From Granulicella sp. L60 (GTDB taxonomy: Bacteria; Acidobacteriota; Terriglobia; Terriglobales; Acidobacteriaceae), in assembly GCF_009765825.1 (NCBI RefSeq), contig NZ_LMUR01000018.1, positions 1,470,267 through 1,534,266 of the forward strand: a DNA stretch of 64,000 nucleotides. Direction: 5' to 3'. Both the position numbers and the translations under genes were made by a program. The notes below the pieces were generated by a model. It ran no database searches. It was not told the DNA's origin and saw only the letters and a list, made by a program, of their open reading frames with translations. Position 1 is the first letter of the stretch; the number at the start of each line of letters is the position of its first letter. Of this stretch, positions 44,021-53,019 are shown piece after piece.

Positions 44021-44076
44021 GGCTCGCTAGTTAAGATTGTCGCATGTTCGCCACCCCACCGCGACCACCCCGTCCT

Positions 44077-44982
44077 TCAATGCCGTTCCAGCGCAACCCG
44101 ATCCCACCTCGCCGCGTCCGCCGCCGCCGCATACGCGCTCTCCAGAAACTCCATCAGCGTCCCCTCGGGAGAACTCTGCGTCCGCACATCGTCGTACTTC
44201 AAGATGAACTCCCCCAAAGCCTTATCCCACCTCGCCGCAGCAGGTCGAATCCTCGCCTCCCCTAGTCCTTCCGGCACCGGAGCCGCATAGCAATAGAACG
44301 CGGCCACCCCATATCCTCCATTCCCCGGCCAAAAACCCGCCGAGATCACCTCATGCGAATACGCCTCACGCTGAATCGCATCCATCCCAGGACGCTCCGG
44401 CGCCGGCCGCCCAGAAAATCGTGTCACCGCAAAATCGAAGCTCCCCCAGAAGAAGTGCACCGGGCTCACCTTCCCTAGAAATCCCGTCGAGAAAGCCCGA
44501 AAGACCCTCTCCGTCTGCACCAGCACCCGCCAGAACCGGTGCGCATACTCCGGCTCATACGACCTGCGCTCCGTGTCCAGATCGAACCGGATCGGATGCG
44601 CCAGCTCCACCGGCATCGGATTAATCTTCACCGAAACCTCAAGCTCCGCCAGGCACCCAAGATATTCCCTATAAAAATCCGCCACAGACTGGGCCCGCAG
44701 AGGCCGCGACACGCTCCTCCCTGAGCCCATCCGCAGATGCAGCGCATGCTCCACAAAGTCGAACTCGATATCCAGCACATCGTCGCCGTACGCCATCGCA
44801 GACGTGCCCAGCCCGCGCGCCGTCACATAAAGAGGCACATTCCACCAGTGGTTCTGCAGCGGCGTAAGTGCCAGCCGCGTCTTCCCCACAATCTGCGTCC
44901 ACATATGCAGCGTATTCGCTGTCGCCTCCCATTCACCCCAGGGCAACGCCGGCCACCCTCCACTCCCCGCAGCTCCGCTCAC
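44077..44982 (-). CDS. DUF5996 family protein
   Basis: A 301-aa cytoplasmic protein of the DUF5996 family, function unknown. Characteristic motifs are WPALPWGEWEATANTLHMWTQIVGKTRLALTPLQNHWWNVPLYVTARGL, DIEFDFVEHALHLR, VKINPMPVELAHPIRFDLD, the stretch SPVHFFWGSFDFAVTRFSGRPAP, and SHEVISAGFWPGNGGYGVAAFYCYAAPVPEG. Length matches the family. It lies between dut and purL on the same strand with short gaps (42 and 56 nt), so it may belong to the same transcript, but no functional link is known. Confidence 0.85.
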   Translation of the reverse strand: MSGAAGSGGWPALPWGEWEATANTLHMWTQIVGKTRLALTPLQNHWWNVPLYVTARGLGTSAMAYGDDVLDIEFDFVEHALHLRMGSGRSVSRPLRAQSVADFYREYLGCLAELEVSVKINPMPVELAHPIRFDLDTERRSYEPEYAHRFWRVLVQTERVFRAFSTGFLGKVSPVHFFWGSFDFAVTRFSGRPAPERPGMDAIQREAYSHEVISAGFWPGNGGYGVAAFYCYAAPVPEGLGEARIRPAAARWDKALGEFILKYDDVRTQSSPEGTLMEFLESAYAAAADAARWDRVALERH

Positions 44983-45024
44983 AGTCCCTCCTCAAATCAC
45001 TCCAAGAGCATACGCCGCCAGCAC

Positions 45025-45483
45025 TCAGCCGCCCGTACTCCCAAACCCGCCCACCCCACGCGGAGCCTCCATCAACTCGCTCACCTCTTCAAACTCCGCC
45101 TCAATCCGCCGCACAATCCGCAGCTGCGCCACCCTGTCCCCAGCCTTGATCTCCACCGCCGCCGCACTCAAGTTCGTCATCACCACCTTGATCTCCCCGC
45201 GATACCCCGGATCGATCACCCCCGCCAGTGTCGTCACCCCCCGCACCGCCAACCCAGACCTATCCTCCACCAACGCTCCATGCGTAGCCGGAAACTCCAT
45301 CGCGATCCCCGTCTCCACCGCAACCGTCTGTCCCGCATCAAGCGTCGCCGCACCTACCGCGTATAGATCCGCCGCCAGATCTCCAAACGGCCCCGTATGC
45401 GCATACCGAGGCACCTGTGCCGCTGCATGCATCTTTAACACCTTGATCCGAACAACCTCATGATTCTCCACACCCACCGTCAT
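45025..45483 (-). CDS. dut: dUTP diphosphatase
   Basis: Trimeric dUTPase that hydrolyses dUTP to dUMP, keeping uracil out of DNA and feeding dTMP synthesis. The five family motifs can be followed: AADLYA (motif 1), VEDRSGLAVRG (2), GVIDPGYRGEIKVVMTN (3), GDRVAQLRI (4) and the C-terminal P-loop-like GVGGFGSTGG (5). Motif 2 has Asp where Pro is common (PRSGLA), a mild deviation. Length (152 aa) is normal. ATG at 45483 follows GGAGAG. Confidence 0.94.
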   Translation of the reverse strand: MTVGVENHEVVRIKVLKMHAAAQVPRYAHTGPFGDLAADLYAVGAATLDAGQTVAVETGIAMEFPATHGALVEDRSGLAVRGVTTLAGVIDPGYRGEIKVVMTNLSAAAVEIKAGDRVAQLRIVRRIEAEFEEVSELMEAPRGVGGFGSTGG

Positions 45484-45610
45484 AGCATCTCTCCATCAAA
45501 ACTTTCGTATCTCCTATTCTTACCGTAGCCGCAGATCTAAACCAATATTTGCCAGCGCATGAAATATCCAAACTCGATATACCCCAAACGGGGGAGGGAA
45601 CTGCCCCAAA

Positions 45611-46117
45611 ATGCGAGACTTTTCCTCCGCGTTTCAACGTCAAATGAACAAGACAGAAGTTGTGTCCGAATCCTCTTGCCTGACCAGCCATCTACCGGAA
45701 CCACAGGAGAGTTGCACCGTGGCCATCGACGTTCAGCACCTTAGCTCCACCCGCCGATACGAAGCCCGCGCCTCCAACCGAGGCCACCTGCAGCATCCAG
45801 TCCAAAGCCCCGTCTTCCAGGCTCCAAAATCCCTCAATCCAGCACAATCCGCCACTCTTCACGCGCTGGTCAGCCTATTCACCACCTCCGGTACGGCCCA
45901 CCCGTCCCCCATCTTCTCCCCGCCCTTCGAACATGAAATTGGGCTCGACGAGCTCGACGCCCTGGCCCGTACCCACGCAGCATTCCCCTTCGCCGAGCTG
46001 CCTCCCGATCTCCAGGACGCCATGCTCCACCTGATCGCCGCCCGAAACCTCACCACCCGCAAGCTCGACCTAGCGCTCTGGCTCGAAGAACTACGCAACG
46101 AAATCACAGACGTCTAA
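45611..46117 (+). CDS. hypothetical protein
   Basis: A 168-aa frame with ATG at 45611 (or 45644), unrecognised. The first 90 residues look unstructured, rich in Ser, Pro and Gln. The C-terminal 60 residues form plausible helices (IGLDELDALARTHAAFPFAELPPDLQDAMLHLIAARNLTTRKLDLALWLEELRNEI). Codon use shows the genome's C-ending bias in that half, which supports coding there. The true start may be further in. It is divergent from dut and convergent with the next gene. Confidence 0.5.
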   Translation: MRDFSSAFQRQMNKTEVVSESSCLTSHLPEPQESCTVAIDVQHLSSTRRYEARASNRGHLQHPVQSPVFQAPKSLNPAQSATLHALVSLFTTSGTAHPSPIFSPPFEHEIGLDELDALARTHAAFPFAELPPDLQDAMLHLIAARNLTTRKLDLALWLEELRNEITDV

Positions 46118-46147
46118 CCGCGCAGCCACCCGCTCCCACGCAAGACT

Positions 46148-46906
46148 CTACTGCCCATCCATCCTCACCACGCGATAGCTCGCAGGCGGCTGAAACAGTC
46201 TCCCATCCGGCTCAGTCGTATGAATGCTCCCCACCTCGAAGTCCTGTATCGCAGACGCGCGCGGGTCCATCCGCTTCGTACTCACATTAATTCCCAGCAC
46301 AGGTGAGTACCAGAACTCCTTCACAATCGGCTGCGGCTTCTCATTCCCAATCGCCCCGCTGTTCAGCGTTGTAATCTCACGCGAACCCACAAGCTCCAGC
46401 CCGCCCACCATCTTGTTCCCAAGTTGCTCCTGCGACACCGAGCTCATCCCATTCTGCTGAACGCTCTGCGGCACCTTCGTCGCGGATGACGCCCCAGGCG
46501 CTGGCGCATCAAACCGATACACCGTGCAAACCTGCACATCCGGCCGGCAAATCGTCATCTGGTGCAGGCTAGGATCCTGATAGTCCAACTCCGACAGCCG
46601 CGTCTCCTGCGTATCCCCGTTAGGGCTGAAGTACCGCCGCTCCTGAAACACCTTCCCTGAGCTATCCCGCGCTATCGTCCGATGGTTTTTCATCGTCGCC
46701 GTGCTTCCATCCGGCATAATCCGTGTCCACTCCGTCGTCACCACCGCGCTGAACGGCGCATTCGGAGTCGCCGGAATATCGATACTCTGCAGGCGCTGCA
46801 TCGTTCCGCCATCCGGAGCATGGTTCGCGGCACTCTGCGCCAGCAGCAAACCACTCGCAATCAAAGTTCCACACGCAGTCAAAACAGGAGATATTTGCCT
46901 TTTCAT
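46148..46906 (-). CDS. secreted hypothetical protein
   Basis: A 252-aa protein with a signal peptide (MKRQISPVLTACGTLIASGLLLAQ). The exported part is mostly beta-like (PFSAVVTTEWTRIMPDGSTATMKNHRTIARDSSGKVFQERRYFSPNGDTQETRLSELDYQDP...ICRPDVQVCTVYRF). It ends with GINVSTKRMDPRASAIQDFEVGSIHTTEPDGRLFQPPASYRVVRMDG, a style seen in many acidobacterial secreted proteins, but no family is assigned. ATG at 46906 is chosen because it starts a clean signal peptide after GAGGTCGAG. It stands alone, and a copy of repeat family A lies 150 nt upstream. Confidence 0.75.
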   Translation of the reverse strand: MKRQISPVLTACGTLIASGLLLAQSAANHAPDGGTMQRLQSIDIPATPNAPFSAVVTTEWTRIMPDGSTATMKNHRTIARDSSGKVFQERRYFSPNGDTQETRLSELDYQDPSLHQMTICRPDVQVCTVYRFDAPAPGASSATKVPQSVQQNGMSSVSQEQLGNKMVGGLELVGSREITTLNSGAIGNEKPQPIVKEFWYSPVLGINVSTKRMDPRASAIQDFEVGSIHTTEPDGRLFQPPASYRVVRMDGQ

Positions 46907-47058
46907 CGATCTCGACCTCGGCAGCAACAGTTTGCCACAGATCGATGAAAACAGATCGAAGAAATTGGCTGTATTTCCTATCAAGCGCAGCAAGCGCCCA
47001 CTTCGGGGAGAGTGTAGCGATTCGCCGTTCCTCCCGCCTGCCGGCACAAAGATAACAA

Positions 47059-47143
47059 GCGACCAACGGGAGCCGCACCCAAGGGGTATACAAATCACGA
47101 AGTGATCGCCGCCCGCGCAGGGCGATCGGCCGTCCGGCCATAT
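47059..47143 (+). repeat. dispersed intergenic repeat, family A, copy 2
   Basis: Same landmark order as at 3783: GCGACCAACGGGAG, CACCCAAGGGGTATAC, then ATCAC-GAA-GTGAT, then GGCCGTCCGGCC. The central palindrome differs from GTCAC-GAA-GTGAC by paired G-to-A and C-to-T changes, so the inverted repeat is preserved. It lies between the frameshifted SDR gene and the secreted hypothetical gene. Confidence 0.85.
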
Positions 47144-47181
47144 CCTTTCCTACCAAAAAGCACCGAACAGATCGATCCAAC

Positions 47182-47947
47182 CTACCGCTTCCGCATCCTC
47201 AAACTCTGCCAGCTCCCATCCGTCGTCCAGCCCCCATCCACCGGCAGCGCCTGGCCATTGATAAATCCACTCTGCTCCGGATCCGCCAGAAACAGAATCG
47301 CCCGCGCAATATCCTCCGGCGAAGCAAACCGCCCCATCGGATTGACCCCTTCAATATCCGCATCGCTATACCCACCCCCGGCCTGGTCCGCCACATCCAT
47401 CTCCGTCTTCACCCACCCCGGACACACCGCATTGCACCTCACCCCGCGCCCGCCCCGCCGCCAGCGTCCGCGTCAGCCCAATCAACCCATGCTTCGACGC
47501 GTTATAAGCCGACCGGTCCCCAATCCCAACCAGTCCCGCAATCGAAGCAACGTTCACAATGCTTCCCAACCGCTGCTCCAGCATCATCGCGCCAAACCCC
47601 TTTGCCAGTAAAAACGGAGCAAGCAGATTCACCTCCAGCACCCGCAGAAAAGCCTTCCCCTCCACCGTCTCTGCCGGAGCGATAAAGCTAATCCCTGCAT
47701 TGTTTACCAACACATCCACGCATCCCCACTGCGCACGCACCCTCTCCACCGCGCGCGTCACCAACGCCTCGTCCGAGACATCCCCAGTTACCTCGTCGGC
47801 TTCAACTCCAGCCGCACGCACCGACGCCAGCGTAGCCACACAAGGCTGCATATCCATCAACATCAGCCCATACCCCGCAGCCGCCAACACCTCAGCCGTC
47901 CGTCGTCCAATCCCCTGTGCAGCACCCGTAACCACCGCGATCTTCAT
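47182..47947 (-). pseudogene. short-chain dehydrogenase/reductase, frameshifted
   Basis: SDR-family NAD(P)-dependent oxidoreductase in two frames. The 5' part from ATG at 47947 carries the cofactor motif VTGAAQGIGRR, NNAGIS, and the catalytic SIAGLVGIGDRSAYNASKHG (Ser, Tyr, Lys). The reading then breaks in a G-rich stretch (47436-47460 in plus coordinates). The 3' part resumes as RCNAVCPGWVKTEMD...PMGRFASPEDIARAILFLADPEQSGFINGQALPVDGGW. The two halves join perfectly as an SDR if one base is removed from, or two added to, the G tracts. It is either a genuine frameshift or a sequencing error in a homopolymer. Confidence 0.85.
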
Positions 47948-48016
47948 GCCATCCAGACTACTAGGGTGTGCTGACATACCGGCTGGCAGCCGATCCTCCA
48001 GCAAGATATGTTCCAG

Positions 48017-48103
48017 GCGACCAACGGGAGCAGCACCCAAAGGGGTATACCCGTCACGAAGTGACCGCTCCACGCGCAGTGGGTCCGGCCGACAGGCCAA
48101 AGC
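48017..48103 (+). repeat. dispersed intergenic repeat, family A, copy 3
   Basis: Landmarks GCGACCAACGGGAG, CACCCAAAGGGGTATAC, GTCAC-GAA-GTGAC, CACGCGCAGTGGG and GGCCGACAGGCC appear in order. It lies 16 nt past the cobD stop codon, between the B12 operon and the SDR gene. Confidence 0.85.
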
Positions 48104-48118
48104 CATCGCACCGTTTAC

Positions 48119-49237
48119 TCAATCAGCAGTACGAAGCACCCGCTCCAGACCCCGAATCAACCGCTCATTCTCCATCTCCGAGCGCACTGCAATCCGCAGA
48201 TGTCCCGCGGGCAGACCCTCAAAGTTCGTACACAAGCGCAGCACAATCTGCTCCCCTACAATCATCCTCGTCCAGGCCAGGTCCACATCGAACTCCGCCG
48301 GAAATCGCAGAAGCAAAAAGTTCGCACTCGCCGGATAGCTCGCGATACCAAGCCGCGCCAGCTGTTCTTCCAGCCACAGACGTCTCCGCTCATTCGCTCC
48401 CCGTGCCTCTTCTGCGTACACCTCATCTCCCAGCGCCGCGCACACAGCCTCAGACGCAAGCGTCGTCACCGGCCAGGGCGCGATCACCCGATTCATCCCT
48501 TCAACAACAGAGGAGCCCCCGATCGCATACGCCACACGCAGCCCGGGAATCGCAAAGAACTTCGTCACCGACCGAAACACAATCACATTCGCGCGCTCAG
48601 CCGCGAACTGCGCAAGCGACTCCACCGGCGAGTAATCCATGAACGCCTCATCCAGCAGCACCGTCACGCCGCTACCCGTCGCAGCCTCAATCAACCGCTG
48701 CATCGCCTCTTTCGAACACAGCGCCCCAGAAGGATTCTGCGGATTGGCCAGAAGCAGCGAGTCGCACCGCTCACTCCGCAACGCCCGCAACAGATCCTCC
48801 GGCCTGTAACGAAAGCTCTCATCACTCAACAACCGATAAGTCACAACAGCAACGCCGCAACTCTCCAGCGTCTTCCTGTACTCGCCAAACGCCGGCACCG
48901 GCAGAAGACATCGCACAGTCTTAAGCGACCGCAACGCCGCCTCCAGCAACGGTACAAATCCATTCGCAACAGCGACACTTTGCGGCAGCACACCTTCGTG
49001 CTTCGAGATCGCAAGCCTCAAACCAGACAGCTCAAGATCCGGATACGCGGTCAACGTCTCCGGCACCTCCAATGCCCGCCGAATCGCGGCCAGCACCACC
49101 GCCGGAGGACCATCAGGATTGATATTCGCGCTGAAGTCCAAAAGCCTCTCCGCTGCGATCCCGTACCGCGCAGCAATCTGCCTCATCTGTCCACCATGCA
49201 CCGGAGCCATACTCTCAGAAGTAGAAGTAGCCGTCAT
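48119..49237 (-). CDS. cobD: threonine-phosphate decarboxylase-like aminotransferase of cobalamin synthesis
   Basis: PLP-dependent fold-I enzyme of the histidinol-phosphate aminotransferase/L-threonine-O-3-phosphate decarboxylase group. Within a B12 operon it should make (R)-1-aminopropan-2-ol phosphate for the lower-loop linker. Motifs are LLDFSANINPDGPP, LANPQNPSGAL (PLP ring stacking and Asn), LLDEAFMDYSP (Asp), VFRSVTKFFAIPGLRVAYAIG (Schiff-base Lys in SVTKF), and the Arg in HLRIAVRSEMEN. Length (372 aa) is normal. The start overlaps the cbiB stop by 4 nt (ATGA). It is the last gene of the operon. A histidinol-phosphate aminotransferase role is the alternative. Confidence 0.85.
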   Translation of the reverse strand: MTATSTSESMAPVHGGQMRQIAARYGIAAERLLDFSANINPDGPPAVVLAAIRRALEVPETLTAYPDLELSGLRLAISKHEGVLPQSVAVANGFVPLLEAALRSLKTVRCLLPVPAFGEYRKTLESCGVAVVTYRLLSDESFRYRPEDLLRALRSERCDSLLLANPQNPSGALCSKEAMQRLIEAATGSGVTVLLDEAFMDYSPVESLAQFAAERANVIVFRSVTKFFAIPGLRVAYAIGGSSVVEGMNRVIAPWPVTTLASEAVCAALGDEVYAEEARGANERRRLWLEEQLARLGIASYPASANFLLLRFPAEFDVDLAWTRMIVGEQIVLRLCTNFEGLPAGHLRIAVRSEMENERLIRGLERVLRTAD

Positions 49238-50187
49238 GCCTTCCTCCGCAACAGCAGCGCCGCAACCAATCCAATGCCGGAGACCGCAGCCGCAATCCGA
49301 ATCGCCTGCCTCGCACTCTTCCTGCCAGCAGCAGGGAACTCCTCTCCCATCAAAGGCGTCATCATACGCTCACCAGCATAGAAGTTCTCCCCGCCAAGCC
49401 GCACCCCAAGCGCACCTGCCATCGCGCTCTCCGGCTGCCCCGCGTTCGGGCTCTTATGCTTCCTCCCATCGCGCATCCACGTACTCATAGCAGCCCTCGA
49501 ACGCCCATCCCCTGAAGCCAAAGAAGCCGCCGTAATCCCCAGCGCCGTCAATCGCGAAGGCAGAAAGTTGGCAACATCATCCAGCCGCGCCGCAACCTTG
49601 CCGAAGTAAAAATACCTCTCGTCCGCATGTCCAATCATCGAGTCAAGTGTATTGACCGTCTTATACGTCATCGCAAGCGGGACACCCCCAATCGCCATAT
49701 AGAACAGTGGAGCCATCACGCCATCCGAAGCACTCTCCGCCACAGTCTCAATCACCGCCCGGCTGATCTCCCGCTCCTCCAACTCTCCCGTATCCCTGCC
49801 AACGATCCTCGCCAGCCGTCGCCGCGCCAGCTCCACATCGTGTCCCTCCAGAGCATCCACCACAGCCGACGCCTCATCATGCAAACTGCGCGAAGCCAGG
49901 CAAGTCCAAGCCAGCGCCGTCTCTGTCGCCACACCAAACCAACCCGCACGCCTCCCCGCCCACGCGACGATCTTCGCTGTCCCCACATAAGTCGCCACCA
50001 CCAACCCGACCGTCAGCGCGCCCCCAGCCGCAAACTCCACCGCAGCCGACTGCCCCGGTCGCCTGAGCACTCGCTCTCCCGCATAAATACTCTTCCCGAT
50101 CAACCGCACCGGATGCGGAAACCACTCCGGATCACCCACCATCCAGTCCAGAAGATAAGCTGCCACCATCACGCCGCGACGACTCAT
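49234..50187 (-). CDS. cbiB: adenosylcobinamide-phosphate synthase
   Basis: Membrane enzyme joining aminopropanol phosphate to adenosylcobyric acid. The family start AAYLLDWMVGDPEWFPHPVRLIGKSI is clear. It is followed by TETALAWTCLASRSLHDEASAVVDALEGHDVELARRRLARIVGRDT, VIETVAESASDGVMAPLFYMAIGGVPLAMTYKTVNTLDSMIGH, and a C-terminal hydrophobic tail. Length is 317 aa from ATG at 50187. That ATG overlaps the cobQ stop by 4 nt, which decides the start. It works next to CobD and CobQ, which supply its two substrates. Confidence 0.94.
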   Translation of the reverse strand: MSRRGVMVAAYLLDWMVGDPEWFPHPVRLIGKSIYAGERVLRRPGQSAAVEFAAGGALTVGLVVATYVGTAKIVAWAGRRAGWFGVATETALAWTCLASRSLHDEASAVVDALEGHDVELARRRLARIVGRDTGELEEREISRAVIETVAESASDGVMAPLFYMAIGGVPLAMTYKTVNTLDSMIGHADERYFYFGKVAARLDDVANFLPSRLTALGITAASLASGDGRSRAAMSTWMRDGRKHKSPNAGQPESAMAGALGVRLGGENFYAGERMMTPLMGEEFPAAGRKSARQAIRIAAAVSGIGLVAALLLRRKA

Positions 50188-51764
50188 CGTGCCGCATCTC
50201 CAGCCACAAAGCCCCGCCGATAAGCGACCCCAGCCCAACCGAAGATCGTCTCCATATCCAACGCACACTCCACCTCATCGGCAAGCCGGTTCAGCGACTC
50301 TTCCCGCAGCTGCTTCCAGTCATAAAGCTCCCCCGGTCCATTGAGACCATGGAACGCTCGCCCGGCCCGAATAAAATCATGACGAAACCCATCCTCATCG
50401 AAGATCCCATGAAGATACGTACCAAACACCCGCTCATCGGCGCTCACGCATCCATCCTCAATCGAAGCTCCATCGCGAGTCGATAGCCGAGCGAAGTGTG
50501 ACCCCTCACTCAGATACATCGTCTCGCCAATATGAATCTCGTACCCTGCAACTCGCCTCTCCGCGACCGCATGACCAAACAGACTCGCACCCGCCATCTT
50601 GCCAACAACATTGCGCGTCACCTTATCCGCCTGCATGTCAGTCCTGATCGGCAACAACCCCAACCCCTCCATCGATCCCTCCCGCTCCACGCCAAGCGGA
50701 TCCGTAATCGTCTCTCCCAGCATTTGCATGCCGCCGCAGATCCCCACCACAAGCCCCCTCCGCGCACGCAGCTGCACCGCCGCATCTATCCCGCGTCCCC
50801 GCATCCACATCAGGTCGTCCATCGTCTGTTTGCTTCCCGGCAAAATCACTACATCCGCCTGCGCAATCGCCTCAACCGTACGGCAGAACAGCAGCGACAC
50901 CGCAGGCTCAGCACGCAGCGAATCGAAGTCCGTAAAGTTCGAGAAAGACGGCAACGCCACAACCGCAATCCGCAGCCTCCGATCCGCCGACCCGTCCGCA
51001 AGTTCATCTGCCGTCCACTCCGCATGCTTCGCCGCCGGCAGCCCCAGGCTATCCTCCTCGTCCAGCACCAACGAAGGCAGATAAGGCACCACGCCCAGGC
51101 AAGCCTTCCCCACGCGCTCCTCCATCATCCGTATCCCCGGCTCCAGCAGGCTACGGTCGCCGCGAAATTTGTTGATCGCAAATCCACCAATGCGCGCGCG
51201 TTCCTCCGTCTCCAGCAGTTCCAGCGTTCCCAGCAGCGAAGCGAACACGCCCCCTCGATCGATATCGCCCACCAGCAAACATCGCGCATCGGCCATCTCC
51301 GCCATCCGCATATTCGCAATGTCGTGCTGCTTCAGGTTGATCTCCGCAGGCGAACCCGCACCCTCCATCACCACCACATCGCAGCTCGCCGCCAGCACCT
51401 CATAGCTCTCCCGCACCAGCGGCATCAGCTCCTCCACCCGCCGCTGATGATAGTCCGCCGCCGTCACCTGTCCCCAGATCTTTCCCCGCACCACCACCTG
51501 CGAAGAGCTCCCACCCGACGGCTTGATCAAAATCGGATTCATATGCACCGAAGGCGCAACTCCCGCCGCCTCCGCCTGCAGCGCCTGCGCTCGCCCAATC
51601 TCAAGACCCTCAATCGTCGCGGCCGAGTTCAACGACATATTCTGCGACTTGAACGGCGCAACCCGATACCCCTGCCTCGCAAAGATCCGGCACAGCGCCG
51701 CCGTCAGCAGCGACTTCCCAACATGCGACCCCGTACCCAAAACCATCACAGCACGCGCACTCAT
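50184..51764 (-). CDS. cobQ: cobyric acid synthase
   Basis: Glutamine-dependent amidase that adds four amides to adenosylcobyrinic acid a,c-diamide. The N-terminal dethiobiotin-synthetase-like ATPase domain has VLGTGSHVGKSLLTAALCRIFARQGYRVAPFKSQNMSLNS and VVMEGAGSPAEINL. The C-terminal type-1 glutaminase-like domain has LVVGICGGMQMLGETI (Cys nucleophile) and VFGTYLHGIFDEDGFR (His). Length (526 aa) is slightly above 490-510. Both ends overlap the neighbouring genes by 4 nt. Confidence 0.95.
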   Translation of the reverse strand: MSARAVMVLGTGSHVGKSLLTAALCRIFARQGYRVAPFKSQNMSLNSAATIEGLEIGRAQALQAEAAGVAPSVHMNPILIKPSGGSSSQVVVRGKIWGQVTAADYHQRRVEELMPLVRESYEVLAASCDVVVMEGAGSPAEINLKQHDIANMRMAEMADARCLLVGDIDRGGVFASLLGTLELLETEERARIGGFAINKFRGDRSLLEPGIRMMEERVGKACLGVVPYLPSLVLDEEDSLGLPAAKHAEWTADELADGSADRRLRIAVVALPSFSNFTDFDSLRAEPAVSLLFCRTVEAIAQADVVILPGSKQTMDDLMWMRGRGIDAAVQLRARRGLVVGICGGMQMLGETITDPLGVEREGSMEGLGLLPIRTDMQADKVTRNVVGKMAGASLFGHAVAERRVAGYEIHIGETMYLSEGSHFARLSTRDGASIEDGCVSADERVFGTYLHGIFDEDGFRHDFIRAGRAFHGLNGPGELYDWKQLREESLNRLADEVECALDMETIFGWAGVAYRRGFVAGDAAR

Positions 51765-52444
51765 CGCTTTGGCCCTTCCGTATCCCAGCCGCTATCGTAC
51801 CTGTCATACGAGAGAACACTCTTCAGCGGCGTGCGTCTCTCCCATCCTGCCTTTTGCAGATCAGGCTCCGTAGCAAACTCATCCACATATCCTAGGCAGA
51901 GATAAGCCACCGGAGTAATGTGCTCCGGAATCCCCAATGTCCCACGCAGCAGATTCGCATCCAGAATACTTACCCACCCCACCCCAATCCCCTCCGCCCT
52001 CGCCGCAAGCCAAAGATTCTGCACCGCGCAAACAGCCGAGTAGAGCGCCATCTCCGGCATCGTTCGCCGTCCCAGCTGATGCCCCTGGCTGCTCTGCGAA
52101 TCACACACGACGCAAAGATTCTGAGGAGCTTCGAGTATTCCCTCCAGCTTCATCCCCGTATATAACTCCTGCCGCTCGCCCTCATAACTCGCCGCCGCGC
52201 TTCGGTTCGCATCAAGAAACAGATCGTGCACCGCCTCCCGCACCGCACGATCGCGCACCACAATAAATCGCCACGGCTGCATCAACCCTACCGACGGCGC
52301 GTAGTGCGCAGCCTCCAGCAGACGCTGCAACAACTCATCCGGCATCGGCTCCGGCAGAAAGCCGCGGCGCACATCCCTGCGCTCTCGAATCGCGCGATAG
52401 ACCGCCGCCCGCTCTTCCTCGCCGAAGCCCGCAGCCTTTGTCAT
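51761..52444 (-). CDS. bluB: 5,6-dimethylbenzimidazole synthase
   Basis: Flavin-destroying nitroreductase-fold enzyme that converts FMNH2 to 5,6-dimethylbenzimidazole, the lower ligand of B12. Motifs are RRDVRRGFLPEPMPDELLQRLLEAAHYAPSVGLMQPWRFIVVRD (flavin and lid region), the stretch DSQSSQGHQLGRRTMPEMALYSAVCAVQNLWLAARAEGIGVGWVSILD, and PVAYLCLGYVDEF. Length is 227 aa. ATG at 52444 gives an ATGA overlap with the upstream adenosyltransferase and is preferred to a longer frame. Its presence says the organism can make its own lower ligand if it has oxygen. Confidence 0.93.
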   Translation of the reverse strand: MTKAAGFGEEERAAVYRAIRERRDVRRGFLPEPMPDELLQRLLEAAHYAPSVGLMQPWRFIVVRDRAVREAVHDLFLDANRSAAASYEGERQELYTGMKLEGILEAPQNLCVVCDSQSSQGHQLGRRTMPEMALYSAVCAVQNLWLAARAEGIGVGWVSILDANLLRGTLGIPEHITPVAYLCLGYVDEFATEPDLQKAGWERRTPLKSVLSYDRYDSGWDTEGPKR

Positions 52445-53019
52445 TTCCACGCCCTCGACCACTTCGGTCCAGCCGTCTCGCCACTTCGCAGCCGCGCATC
52501 CACGCCTGCATTCTTTTCAATCAATCTCCCAAACAGCCAGATCACATCCGACAGGCGATTCAGATAAGAGAGAATCTCCGGCTTGAACTCCACGCCGCTC
52601 GACGCCAGCCTCACCGCATTGCGCTCCGCACGGCGGCACACCGTCCTCGCCACCTCATACGCCGCCGACTCCGTATGCGCCCCCGGCAACGACCAGTCCG
52701 ACAGAATCCCCTCCGTCGCCTCAATCTGATGCACCAGCTTCGTCAGCCCATCCACATCCTCCGGCGAGATTACCGGTGGTGTCTTCTTACTCTCCGGCGG
52801 AGTCGCCAGCGCCGATCCCAGCCGAAACAACGTCCGTTGAATCCCCTCCGTCCACGTACGAATCTCCTCGTTCGTGCACACGCTGCGCGCAAAGCCCAGC
52901 ACCGAATTTAACTCATCGACCGAGCCATAGGCCTCCACTCGCAGGTCGCCCTTCGAGATGCGAATCCCTCCAGCCAAACCCGTCTGTCCGCCATCTCCAC
53001 GTGTCGTTGCAATGCTCAT
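52441..53019 (-). CDS. cob(I)alamin adenosyltransferase, PduO type
   Basis: ATP:cob(I)alamin (or cobinamide) adenosyltransferase of the PduO/MMAB family, which forms the Co-C bond. The N-terminal ATP loop TTRGDGGQTGLAGG is at residues 5-18. VEAYGSVDELNSVLGFAR and the C-terminal TVCRRAERNAVRLA, EILSYLNRLSDVIWLFGRLIE follow, with the conserved Arg and Asn. Length (192 aa) is normal. Both ends overlap their neighbours by 4 nt. The PduO type substitutes for the CobA/BtuR type in this operon. Confidence 0.94.
   Translation of the reverse strand: MSIATTRGDGGQTGLAGGIRISKGDLRVEAYGSVDELNSVLGFARSVCTNEEIRTWTEGIQRTLFRLGSALATPPESKKTPPVISPEDVDGLTKLVHQIEATEGILSDWSLPGAHTESAAYEVARTVCRRAERNAVRLASSGVEFKPEILSYLNRLSDVIWLFGRLIEKNAGVDARLRSGETAGPKWSRAWK

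Noticed and set aside
46907..47181. N-terminal extension of the secreted hypothetical protein into the upstream region
   Set aside because: The extension includes translated repeat-family-A sequence. ATG at 46906 gives a proper signal peptide.
47059..48103. Short minus-strand frames reading RSLRDxYTPxGxAPVGR at each family A repeat
   Set aside because: The shared peptide is a translation of the repeat, not of a gene. It recurs only where the repeat recurs and joins unrelated flanking sequence.
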